Shown here: piece after piece, positions 1-10,300 of the stretch
How positions within the stretch are numbered: the stretch's first letter is position 1
Layout: each line of letters starts with the position of its first letter
Assembly: GCA_003427395.1 (NCBI GenBank)
Contig: BFEA01000574.1
Span: forward strand, 855,854-900,735
Origin: Chara braunii
Taxonomy: Eukaryota; Streptophyta; Charophyceae; Charales; Characeae
Length of the DNA: 44,882 bases
Direction of reading: 5' to 3'
Notes under the pieces: model-generated
Database searches by the model: none
The model's input: only the letters and a program-made list of their open reading frames with translations
What the model was told of the DNA's origin: nothing
Made by a program: the position numbers and the translations under genes

Positions 1-609
1 TCGTTGTGCTTGCCTTTTTCATAACGACCCTGGTCGTAATCATGCCCTGACTGCTAAATGGTCTTCCCTTGAACCTGGCTAGACCAACGGCCAGGTACGT
101 TCGTGCCTTGAGAAAGAGAATCTACGACAGAGAGGGAGTGGGAGTAGCAGCGGGCCAAGAAAGAGACGGAAGGAGGAGGAGCGCGTACCTTGGAGATTCA
201 ACCATACGGGATGAGTTGAATACTGAGATAGGACGTCGAACTGCGAGTCAGCTGCCAAAGGGTTGGCAGGGCTTTTGGCCATGTCTTAGTGAAAGAGTCA
301 TTCTCGATTAGCTGCTTGAGGACCGGCGCAGCGGCAGGTGGCTTCAGGAGCCGCGTATCTTTCCACCTTCTCGTGAAAGATTCATTCTCATTTTGCACAT
401 TTGGTGAAGTGATGCAGCCGAGCAGCTACTGTTGCCGCCATGATCATCCTGAATGCCGCCGTTGTTCACCATCATGCTTGTCACGAATGTTTTCATGTTC
501 GCACTGGTCGTTGCCTCCGTTTTCTCCCCGCCCGTGACTCATAGCAGAATTCAGACGAACCTGGCCGCGCCAACGGCAGGTGCATCCATGCAGAAGGAAC
601 TCGTGCACA

Positions 610-632
610 GAGAGAGAGAGAGAGAAAGGCTA
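610..632. repeat. AG dinucleotide microsatellite
   Basis: A short AG run. The corresponding point in the second family A copy (29322-29342) also carries a GA run. Confidence 0.85.
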
Positions 633-1021
633 CTTACCTGAGCNGAGAAGAAAGCAGGGTCGGGAGCCTGCCACCCATCAAGCCTGGCACATCTGATATA
701 GGGGCGGATCGGTTCAGAGTGTCTGTGTTGCCTGTAGCTGGTGACGGATGTCTGCTGGGGTGACTCCCTGGCTCAGTATGTGGTGGGACCCAACAGTTAG
801 CCGTGATCAAATCGTGATGTAAGTAGGTGATGTGCTGCTTTGCTCCGTGTTGGATGTGCGGGCTGTCTCATATGTGCGCTGCCACTGCCCTGCTGCCGGT
901 GTTCCACTTGCTTCGCAGGGGGTTCGTTGCAGGTTGATGTGTTCGATATGCAGTATGGTCGTGTTGTTGGTGTTGCCTTCAGCGTTGCTGCTCCGCTGCC
1001 GTACTGCTCATCCGCAGGCCG

Positions 1022-1132
1022 CCGCTTCTTCACCCTGGAGGTTGGTGGCCTTATTGCTGATGTCTCGTACACTGCGGCCCGCTTCTTCACCCTGGAGGTT
1101 GGTGGCCTTATTGCTGATGTCTCGTACACTGC
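1022..1132. repeat. Tandem duplication, 57-bp unit, two copies
   Basis: The unit beginning at 1024 is repeated almost exactly at 1081. The second copy of family A lacks an obvious equivalent, so the duplication is recent and local. Confidence 0.85.
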
Positions 1133-2486
1133 TCCACAGTTGCTGACCTGCTGGCCTGGGAATCAACTCATCTGGTTGAACATAAGTAAAAAGGTAGTGA
1201 GCGAATGGGCTGGAGACTTACCTGTTGGATGAGATGCGGCTAATTCTGCCGAACAGAGAGGGTCGGAGGCCAACCGTGAAATTGAAGGCTTACCTATAGC
1301 AGGAACATGGCCTGTTTCATCGAACAAAGTAGCGAAGCACTCGAACTGCGAGCTTGGAGGCTTGTCCGGTAGAGCCGTGCGCTGTCCTTCAGGCCAGGTG
1401 GAATAGTGTGGGAGCANGCCCGTNGGNATCAGAGGGAGGCATGTAGTGACCCGGGGATGCAGTGTGGCCGGGCGCTGTAGCAGCCGTAGTAGTGCAGGGC
1501 ACAACAGTAGGGGCCGTAGTAGGAGCAGCCGCGGGATGAAGACCGGCCTGCCGACTGATGAGCTGCTTAGCCAGGCTAAACGGAGGGGTTGTGGGGGCAT
1601 ACGCTTGTCTGTTCTGATCAGTGTGCTGCTGCGTCCTCACCCTTTGCCTCCTTCTTACTAGCTGCTCCAGCAAGTTACAAGTGATGATAGTTACTGTACA
1701 TCGCTGAGAGCAGTGCAACCGTGTGTTGAGGCTGGCCTCATACGCTGATGCGGCACCCTGCTGTTGCGCGCAAGTGACGTACGTATGACGGTCTGTTGAG
1801 ACTCCGCGGAGTTGTGTGTGCGTGAGGCTGCTGTGTGGCGGCCGATTGGTCCAAGAAGAGGTACTAGGACTTAGAGGAGTGTATAGGCTTAAGAGAGGGG
1901 GTTATTGTTGTAATTTGGAGAGTGATCAGGGGATCGACGGTCAGCGGATTGACTTTAGTTCGACCATCGGCTGCGCGTTTTGACCATCATTGCGGGGCCC
2001 TCAAGCGAGTGAAGGTGACAAGGCCCTCTCCTGAGAGTTGAGTTGTTCCCCTCTTGTATCTCGAGCGTATGAAACCCCTTTTCTTCTGCCTTTCTTACTC
2101 TAAGTCTAATCCTGTTCTGAGAGGAAGGCGGCAGGCGGGATTGCAACCGGTAGGACCGCGGCAAGACTCTGTGGGGAGTCTGCCCACCGATTGCGGGAGC
2201 TCTGCCGGAACTCAGGAGGAGTTCTGGAGGCAGGGAACTGAAAGGTAACCATTGCTTTCCTTCTATAAACCCATATTATAACCCTATTTGTATTGCCCAT
2301 TGCATGTTTTGACTGAGTATGTTGCCTGTCTCCCTATTTTGACTTTCAGTTTGCCTTTCAGGACACAATCCAGACTAAGTAAAGGAATGTGTGTGTGAAA
2401 TCAGTTTCAGCTTTGTTGTTTGACTGAAAGCAGATTGTGGGGTTGCATCTGGGGGTAGGCTGGGAGGAAGGCAATATTGCATGAGT

Positions 2487-3175
2487 TTGACTGGGTCAAC
2501 TAAGGCTGGGTCAGTTCCATAAGTTTGGGAAGGCCTAGTGCTGTGTTTGTTTTTGGATTGCGTGGAAAGTCAGTCAAATCCATAAGTTTGGGTAGTCTGG
2601 CTGCTCTGACTTGTGAGGGTTACTTGCGGTTGACTTTTTAAGAGTCAGTCAAATCCATAAGTTTGGGTAGTCTGACAGGCTTGTTTACTTTGGGTTTTTG
2701 TAAGTTTCTTTTTGCTTTGGCTTTAAGAGAATGAATCAGGCAAAGGACCAGACAAGTTCCATAAGTTTGGGTGGTCTGGTTCAATGCCTCGCACATGCTG
2801 GAACCTGAAAGGTTATAATTTGGCTATACTCTATTACTACTTCTATCTATGAACAGGCTAGTTAGGTAGGGTCCCATAAGTTTGGGTGGCCTGACTATAG
2901 CCATATCACCAACTGCAGAGAGTATTAATAAAGAATAAAACTTGTGGTACGAAGGGGCAGACTGAGTCTTGAGCTGAAGATGATCGGCTCAGTTATATGC
3001 TACCTCAAAAGACTAAGCGCAGACAATTATATACATTTTGGATACTTAAACAGTTCAGGGCGGCTAGGATGGCCTAGTCACATGCCCAAAGAAGAGAAAA
3101 GTTGTTGTGCCCTTTGTTTGTGTATACTCCATGACTGAGCTAGACATGTTCTATAAGTTTGGGTGGTATAGCTTT
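2487..3175 (+). repeat. Cluster of hairpins with constant loop CCATAAGTTTGGGT, family A copy 1
   Basis: The core CCATAAGTTTGGGT or a one-base variant occurs six times (near 2518, 2580, 2656, 2759, 2874 and 3151). The flanking arms differ from site to site but tend to pair. The best is GGACCAGAC at 2745-2753 with GTCTGGTTC at 2774-2782. A related hairpin with another loop has ACTGAG at 2961-2966 and CTCAGT at 2988-2993. Other stems are imperfect. The loops are nearly uniform inside this copy but differ from those in the second family A copy. Confidence 0.75.
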
Positions 3176-3465
3176 ATGCCTTATGTAAGCTGGGTATAAA
3201 GGGATAAATCACCGAAAGACTACGAACTATTGTTTGTCAAGGTTGACTTGGGATGGTGAGAGTACTTACCTTTGTGGTTTGGTCTGCCTGTGGCTGAGTG
3301 AGGTCACTACTTAGCCTGAGTTTCAGTTTGATAGGTAGTTGCTTTAGATGCTCGCCACGTGCTAGAGCCATAGGAGTTCAAATCCTGCATTTTTTGAACT
3401 AAGTTTGTTTTACTTAGATCAATTTCTGCATTTTCTGGGATCATTTGTTATACTTGGTCTTGTAT

Positions 3466-3895
3466 AAATCTTGGTAAACCACTTTCTCTACGGGAAGCGG
3501 TGCCGAAATTTCTACAAAACCAAAGAGTTAGTCACAATTTGTCTTCTCAAAAGTTCAGTCTGTCTGACTTTTTGACTTAGTAAAAATCTGGAGAGTCTCC
3601 TTTTCTAAAGGAAGTGCTGCCCAAATTTTTGCTAATCTAGGGAGTTAGATAAAAATTGGACCTTAAGAAGTCAAAATCATTTTAGATTCTGAATTTGGCT
3701 TGTATAAATGTTGGTAAGCTACTTTTCCTACGGGAAGCGCTGCCGAAATTTCTACAAATCCAAGGAGCTTCAGGGAGTTAGACAAAATTTGACTTTGGAA
3801 GATTGAAGATTATTTATGTTTTCATATTTAGGCTGATATAAATTTTGGAAAGACACTTTTCCTACGGGAAGCGCTGCCAAAATTTTCTTAGTTTG
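3466..3895 (+). repeat. Four hairpins ending GCTGCCGAAATTT, family A copy 1
   Basis: Four modules spaced about 120 bp apart, near 3470, 3585, 3710 and 3840. Each has a left arm like AAATTTTGG, a small inner hairpin such as TTTTCC/GGGAAG, and a right arm GCTGCC(G/A)AAATTT. The last one pairs perfectly over nine bases (AAATTTTGG with CCAAAATTT). The same module appears in the other family A copies and in the leader of element B. Confidence 0.75.
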
Positions 3896-4151
3896 GAGGA
3901 GATGGATTATATTCTGACAGGGGGTGATTCTAGTAATTCATTCTGTATGGGGGTGATTCTGCCATAGGTCAACCTTTCTTTGGGCACTGGTTTAGACGCA
4001 GACCTAGGTTTGGCTATCAGGAGAGTCTTGAGTGAGAACGTGTCATGGGAATTTGATCTCCATACATTGACGATTTAGCTTGGACTTTGACCTATCGTAT
4101 GATACAGGTCCTCTTTGGACATTCGATCCAGGATTTGGACTAGCTTCAGCT

Positions 4152-4191
4152 TGATCCTATGAGGATCATTGTCTGTTATCACTGATAATAT
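4152..4191 (+). repeat. Paired hairpins, family A
   Basis: TGATCCT/AGGATCA is followed at once by CTGTTATC, loop ACT and GATAA. The second hairpin is perfect in the other plus-strand copy (32535-32553), and a version with changed pairs occurs at 43902-43921. Confidence 0.65.
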
Positions 4192-4873
4192 GTCGGTTGG
4201 TTAATCGCTGACTTGTCTGCTCACGACACAACTTTGCTTACACCTGTATCTCAACTTGATTGCCTTAGCCCTGTGATTTGATATGTTTCCTTGAGGGATT
4301 TAACCGGACCTCTTGTAAATGGCCATCATAAAAACTTCATGAGATTTATGGAAATGTTAAACTATGACTGGGGCTTGAGTGTGTGAGGCATGGTATGAGT
4401 TACAGGGTACAGTAAAGTTGACCACATTGGTGTATGGCAATGTGACTATTGTGTTTACATGTGTTGTATGCAGGTTAGTATTTTGGAGCTTGGTATATGA
4501 GTCATACTTTGGAGGCAGTGAGAATGACAACCATGTGTCGCACGATCTGCATATCTGATGAGTCTATGTTTTTCTCTTCTCTTACTGTTATCTCGAGTCC
4601 TTATTTGATATATGAGTATTGGGATGCTTGTTTATTTACTGAGTGATTTTGCTTATTGATTTTTATGATTTGACGTTGTAGTCTGTGGCAGCCGTCAAAG
4701 TCAAACCCCTTGATTTCTTTTCTGACCCTGGATGATGGAGCTGGTCTCCAGGGCCATAAGAGACGATTGTCACCACAGGTATGAACCTGTGTACCACCCA
4801 CTCTCCGCAGGGTGCAGAAGAGGGTGTGGTTCTCAACTGCACTTGGCAGTTGTCCAGCGTCGAGAGATTAACC

Positions 4874-4902
4874 CTCAAGGCGCGTGTCAGCTGACACTTG
4901 AG
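4874..4902. repeat. Palindrome GTGTCAGCTGACAC within a larger stem
   Basis: A 14-bp perfect palindrome at 4884-4897 is enclosed by CTCAA and TTGAG. Family A copy 2 has the same site near 33820 with one changed base in the centre. Confidence 0.7.
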
Positions 4903-5236
4903 TGACGAATGCGAACCTCGAGATTAATGAGGATAGCGTGAGTATGCGTACTACATAGTACGTCATCATTGTGATCGCCTACGTACGCTTGCATTGCGAG
5001 TCGATATGAGTTAGCCCTGCGTCCGCACGGTCTTATACTAAGTCTCGCGCGCGACGCCTATCCGATTTCCGCATCGGAGAGTTATGGGATGACTACTAAG
5101 GGACTAGGAGTATTGTCGCATTGTTTGTTCAGTGTCGTTCTGTATGTGTGTTTTTATTTTTATGTTCTTTATAGTGGTGTGCGCGTGGTGTGTGGGATGC
5201 GTCCTAGTCGACCGACGACGAGCCGCGCTTGGGACC

Positions 5237-5620
5237 TCAGCCCCCCAAAGATGCCGGTTCCCGTGCGGGTCCGATAGAGGCGTACTACCGCGCATACCCC
5301 CTATGCTACAGCGAACGAGAAATGCCCTCGGCTGGTCCACCTCTGCGATTGCAACTGATCAACTTTCGTACTGTGGACTGGTAGCTCGGCGGGGATACGC
5401 CCACTGAAGGGAGGTGACAACTCCCATAAGGTGGAGGTAGGTCGTGCCTCGCAGACGCCTTATCCTGTCGTAGGGGCTCACGAGAGGTATAGCTGACGCA
5501 CTCGGCCGGAGCGGCTTGCGGAAGCTCTATGTATATTCTCGACGAAGGAACAGACCAACTCCTGCGTGACGCGGCCGAGAGGGTCCCGCGCTGCCCTGTG
5601 CGGTGTCGGACCGATGCGCA
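5237..5620 (+). ncRNA. Putative structured terminal domain of family A, copy 1
   Basis: This region of about 350 bp recurs four times in the window. Its core folds as CCACT/GGTGG enclosing GGGAG/CTCCC (5401-5434), followed by CCTTAT, loop CCTGTC and GTAGGG (5458-5476). Compared with the other copies the loops are fixed while both stem arms vary compatibly. The left part contains a B-box-like GGGTCCGAT near 5269, so it may derive from a tRNA-type promoter. Whether it is transcribed is unknown; it may act as DNA or as part of a longer transcript. Confidence 0.5.
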
Positions 5621-6070
5621 CGACAACGAGGTCGGTGGTCCTTGGTCCACCGTCTTTTGTCCGTGTGGAGGCGGCGTGGTCCAGCAACGTGTGGCGGAAA
5701 ACAGCATGAGGCGGGCGAAGGGAAAAAAATTTAACCGCGGGGCCATCGACGTTTGAAATTCGAATATGACGGCTGCGATGACGACGACGACGTGCGGCTG
5801 GCGGCGTGAAGACGGCGTACTGCTGAAACAGGCTCAACGGCGGTGTCACTTCCGTCCCCCGGCCGTTGCGAGTGCATAGGCATCGTCAGGTCCATCCATC
5901 ACCGTCGACCTTCACACACGTCGGCTGCGCCTTGAAACACATTTCCGTCTGCGGGACTGCATCTAGAGAAAAGGGGCCAACTTTCGACGGACGTCTTCGG
6001 GTTCTTCGTTGGGTGTGGAAGGACAACACACAAGGCAGCGGAGCGACGGGTCCGTGTCCAGGTCGCGGCT
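5621..6070. other. No recognised feature
   Basis: GC-rich sequence with a short GAC-type triplet run near 5780. I see no convincing gene, RNA or repeat match. Confidence 0.5.
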
Positions 6071-6436
6071 ATGGAGGGCGGCGGAGAGGGTGGACGTGCG
6101 GTGTTGACAACTCTTGAGCTGCAGGCCGTGGCGGCGGCCGTGTCTACCGTTGTTCTTCGATGTCAGCAGGAGAGGGCGCTGGGACGACTGAAGGAGCAGT
6201 TGCGCGCGCGTAGATGGAGGACATTGATGCAAGCTCCAGACGATGGCCCCGACTATGTGGCAACCTCGAAGGTTGTTGTTCAGTTGTGCTACGCGTTGGG
6301 TTGCGGAGTGACTCCTCGAGCGACGCCGAGGTGGTGGATGAAGCGCAGACAGGGAGCAGGACAGGGAGCTGTCGGTCTGCCATTGGTCAGTCGTCAATCC
6401 ATCCTGTCGTCGTTCTTGGAAGATCTCCTTTTGTGA
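6071..6436 (+). CDS. Unrecognised ORF, possible fragment of a transposase
   Basis: An ATG frame of 121 residues. It starts with a Gly/Glu-rich stretch, then a Leu/Ala/Val-rich helix-like segment, a basic stretch (LRARRWRTLM) and a C-terminal part containing PRWWMKRR. The composition is more protein-like than the overlapping frames. The basic, Trp-rich segment loosely reminds me of N-terminal regions of PIF/Harbinger-type nucleases, but no DDE motif follows and the frame stops early, so I do not assign a function. It lies just downstream of the family A end, in sequence not matched elsewhere in the window. It could be spurious. Confidence 0.3.
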   Translation: MEGGGEGGRAVLTTLELQAVAAAVSTVVLRCQQERALGRLKEQLRARRWRTLMQAPDDGPDYVATSKVVVQLCYALGCGVTPRATPRWWMKRRQGAGQGAVGLPLVSRQSILSSFLEDLLL

Positions 6437-7188
6437 GCCGCGACAGGGAGCAGGCCGATGAAACACGCGTGGAAGAAGATAACGATGAGAAGCAACACGA
6501 CGACGAGGAGTAGCAGAGGCAGCCTGTGCAGCAGGTCAGCCATGTAAGGGTCGTGGAAAGGGCAGCAGCTTCACGTCAGTGGTCGACCGTCCAGCGAAGA
6601 ACTCCGTCGATAGAAGAAAAAACGAGGGAAGATCTGTGCTCCGAGGTGCAAGGCGTGACGACAACCGACGGAAATGATGATCTTCCAAAATAAAATTGTC
6701 GTCGCCGAACGCAGCGTCGGCGCGTACAAGCATTCAAATTTCTTACCATTATCGACGATTGCCCAACGCAGCAGACCGCATGACACCGGTCAGAGACGCC
6801 CGATTCGACGGACGGAGGCCTCACGTGGACGTTGATCTTTTGGAGTCGTTGGGGTGCCATCCAGACGGTGGAGGGCAGGGATGTCCGTGCTCCCGTTCAG
6901 TGGACCACGTCTGGACTGCCCTCAAACTGAAACTGTGCGTCGACGCATGCCTTCACCGCTCCGAATTTTGCGCTCTCTTGTGCTCCGAGGGACCTTGGGA
7001 GGTCACTTGGGGATTAGGAAAAGTTGGCTGTAGCCACAAGGACGCCACAAGGAAATTTTCTTTCACATTTTTTTCACGAATCGTCCTCAAGGACAGGGGG
7101 AACGAGCACTTCCTTGTGGATTTCGGGTCCACAAGGAGTGTCTAACGAGGCCCATATATGGTAACCAGTATGGTTTCACAATGATGTG
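6437..7188. other. No recognised gene; short inverted repeats at 7034-7137
   Basis: The word CCACAAGGA appears at 7034, 7045 and 7129, and its complement TTCCTTGTGG at 7110-7119, giving alternative hairpins. Otherwise I see nothing supportable. Confidence 0.5.
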
Positions 7189-7189
7189 T

Positions 7190-7305
7190 CAGGTCACTGT
7201 TGCAGTGGTTAAGGAGATAGGCCTTTTATCTTGAGATTGTGGGTTTGATTCCCTAAATCACCACTACCTCATAACCTGTTTTTCCCAGCCCTGATTTTTT
7301 TTAAC
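7190..7305 (+). mobile_element. tRNA-derived SINE-like module
   Basis: An A-box-like stretch (TTGCAGTGGTTAAGG, 7200-7214) and a B-box (GGGTTTGATTCCC, 7241-7253) have normal tRNA-like spacing, with T-runs following near 7278 and 7292 that could end a Pol III transcript. The anticodon-arm region is not a clean tRNA fold, so this is probably a SINE head and not a functional tRNA. It sits next to the downstream side of the LINE. Confidence 0.55.
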
Positions 7306-7309
7306 TCAA

Positions 7310-10300
7310 TGATTCTATTTCTTTCCAAAATTATCAGCTTGAGGCCAGTGACCTTACAATTCAACCCGGAGTTATCCCGGCAGCATCAGCCAGTTTCGCT
7401 TACAGCCTTAAGGCTGAAACTCATCTTAAACCACCAGTACTTCCTCCAGTCATGCCCATTAACGCGCAACGATTTTAGGAAGCGTACGAGCTACTACAGC
7501 AGCGCCCAAATTCATCCGACGAAAAACGTTTCTACTCTTTTCCTTTCTGCGGTCGATAGTTGGGCCGAGTACAAGTGGTTTAACCAATTAATCCGTAATT
7601 TGCTTACATCAACTTGTCGTAGTCTGAGCACCTAACCTCCATTGTAAACAAAACAACTACCCAAAGGTAACATTTTATTAATTCTTCAAAATATGAATGC
7701 ACCTACCCACCCTCCTACCAAATCCTGGCCTACCCTACTTCACAGACCTAACTACGCTCTGAACTTGGCCCAACTTCGGCCAAGGAGGAACCCAGTTCCC
7801 TCATACCCTCTGACACTCTCACAACCCTCTCACCCCCCACGGTCTACCGCAACCGTCGACTGGAACCGAGTGCCCAGGTTCAACTCCTAATCTAACCTTT
7901 CCTCTAGCCATGCTCTAGCAATCTACTGAAAACCAACCGTTCGTCTGTGGAGATGGATACCATCCTATCACTCAGGGCCCAGGTGTTCCGAAACCACACG
8001 AGCCCCTCCCTTCGTCTGCCAAGGCCCGCCTTCCTGGACCAATCGGCCCTGATGGCGGTGACCAATAAGCCCCTAAAAGTTGCCTCTGCCTGTTTTTCGG
8101 GGAGACCTTCACCTTTGAACATGAGCTCATTCCTATCTAGCCAAATGACCCAGAGCATTGCTGCCCTGGCCACTTGTGCCACATAACCCCAACCCTCTCT
8201 ACTTTGATAATTCTCTGGGAGTCCACCAAGCAGAATTCACCTCTGACCAATCAGAATTTCATCTCCTGTGATCCATCTCCAATACCTTTCCCACCAGTCC
8301 CACCATTTCTTTGATTTGGGACATTCCCACCACAAATGTCTCATTGACTCCTGAGCTTCCCGACATCTGTCGCAATGAGAGTCAATCTCTATTCCTTTCT
8401 CCCTTAACCACTGTGTTGTGAGGACTGCCAGGTGCGCTGCAACCACAAAAGGGAGGTGAGCTTTTGGGAAGGCATGTCCTTTAGTTGAGCCCAAAGTCTA
8501 GGTAGTTCCGTATCAGAGGGAGGAAGGAGCTTCAAAATCTCTCTTTCCCAACGATGGGCTATCTTTCTGCAAAGTGGGCCCGACACCTTTCTCCTCTTCA
8601 TAATTAGGGAGGCTGACAACGAATCAAGGCCTCTGATACAATACTCCTCTACTTGCCATTACCATGATGTTGGGTCTATCCCGAGCTTGCAGAGGGGTGT
8701 GTCGTTGCCTACCAGATGCGGAATAGGCGGCAACCCTTCCTAAGATGGCGGCACCCTGACTTCTTTGAGATTCGTGAGTCCATACTTCAGTTGGATTTTA
8801 TACCTCTCAAAGGTTGGTTGGTCAGGGAGAATCCTTTTGTATGTCTCCAGCCAACATTAGCCGAAACCATAAGCCGTCCAGCTTTCCAGTCTCCAGAACC
8901 ATACAACATCTCCATTGTCCCATTTATACCACGTACCGGGAGGATCGACACTCTCTGGGCCCAACAGTTTCTTCCATTGTTATGGAATCACCCCGAATAC
9001 CATACACGAATGTTCTTCTTGCCTAGGTAGATGTCTCAAAGTGTGTCTCAGCTGCTGGTGTGATTTCCAACTGTTTGTGGAGTCGTCCCAGAGGTAGCCG
9101 ATGGTTGAGATACCTTTCTGTAACCAACTTTGACCAAAGGAACCCAATTCCCTCGACAGGGAGAACCACCTGCCATCTTGTCCTCTAATATGTTCATTTT
9201 CAAATAGCATTTGTCTGCGAACCTCCTCCTTGGTACTTGGGCCGATACTTCCGGATGACTTGCATTTCTTCCAACTAACAGGACTTCCTGCCAAAACCTT
9301 GATCTTGGGCGTTTACGGGCATAGGTGTCAGACATGATTGTCACCCAAACGTCTAATGGCCTGGCCAGGTTCCACTCAATGGCCACTGGCAACAGAGATT
9401 CCACCATCAGAATCCAATCCACATGTACCTCTGTTGTAGCGACCCGAACCACCCATTTAGCCAATAAGGCCATGTTCTGGGCACCTGGTTGATAAGGGAT
9501 AAGCCTCCTTCCTCTCTTGGGGTACAGATGGTGTCCCAAGCCACCTTGGAAATGAAGCCACGCGTCGGGTCGCCCTATGCTTTCCATATGAATCTCTTTG
9601 CCACCTTCCTTACAGTCTTGAGAAGCGGCGGGCTAAGTCTTATGACTGCTACTACATACCAGAGGAGAGCAAAGGCCGAGACCATGATATCCAGGGCCCT
9701 CGCAATGAGAGAGAGATGCTGGGATTTCCCCCAACTCTTCACTCTTTTAGACACCTTCTCCTGTAGGATGAGGTTCTGAGAAGAGGTGAAGTCTCCAAGT
9801 GCCACCTGGATTCCCAGGAACCGCTCCGCCGTGTCTGCTTCTACCCATTCCATCCCCCATTGTACCGTCAGCGAAAACTGTTTAGGAAGAAAGAAGACAA
9901 ATTTGTTTCAGTTGACCGATGCTTAAGACAATTTAGCAAAGTCCACTAGACATTTCTTGAGTGCACTTAGCGAACGATCATCATTAGCTGAAATAGCAAA
10001 GAGATCGTCCGCCAAGGCTTTTACCCGACTTTCCTTCCCCCCTAGCCCGCTGAGGTCAATGATATCCGGATGAATACGAATGTTGCATAGAAGTGGCTCA
10101 AGGTGGAGGACGAAAAGTAAAGGGGCCAACGGACATCCTTAACGGAGCGACCATAAGAGCTTAAATTCCTCCGGGATCGTCCCATTAACACAAATTGCGG
10201 CTGTGGAAAGGCTGTAGAGAATTTTTACCCACTGACAAAAGGATTCCCCAAAGCCCAAGAATCGTAGGGTGGTTAGGACAAAAGTCCAATTCACCATTTC

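Larger units (their letters stand above)
1..5620 (+). mobile_element. Family A large non-coding repeat, copy 1 (left end outside the window)
   Basis: The stretch aligns by eye, in the same order, with about 29080-34550. Matching landmarks are the AG-rich tract near 612, the block at 2090-2250 (against 30340-30500), hairpin clusters at 2490-3175 and 3466-3895, the block at 4680-4905 (against 33605-33860) and the end region 5000-5620 (against 33900-34550). Some blocks look about 85 percent alike, others less. No reading frame is shared between the copies and no transposase or polymerase motif is visible, so it is probably a non-autonomous element or the non-coding part of a larger one. The right end is placed where similarity to the other copies stops. 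I do not recognise the family. Confidence 0.7.

Noticed and set aside
3320-3400. tRNA gene near GAGTTCAAATCCTGC
   Set aside because: Only a B-box-like word is present; the second copy (31820-31890) has it disrupted by extra bases and no cloverleaf forms.
6696-7145. 149-codon open frame
   Set aside because: No motif, no homologous copy in the window, and overlaps short inverted repeats.
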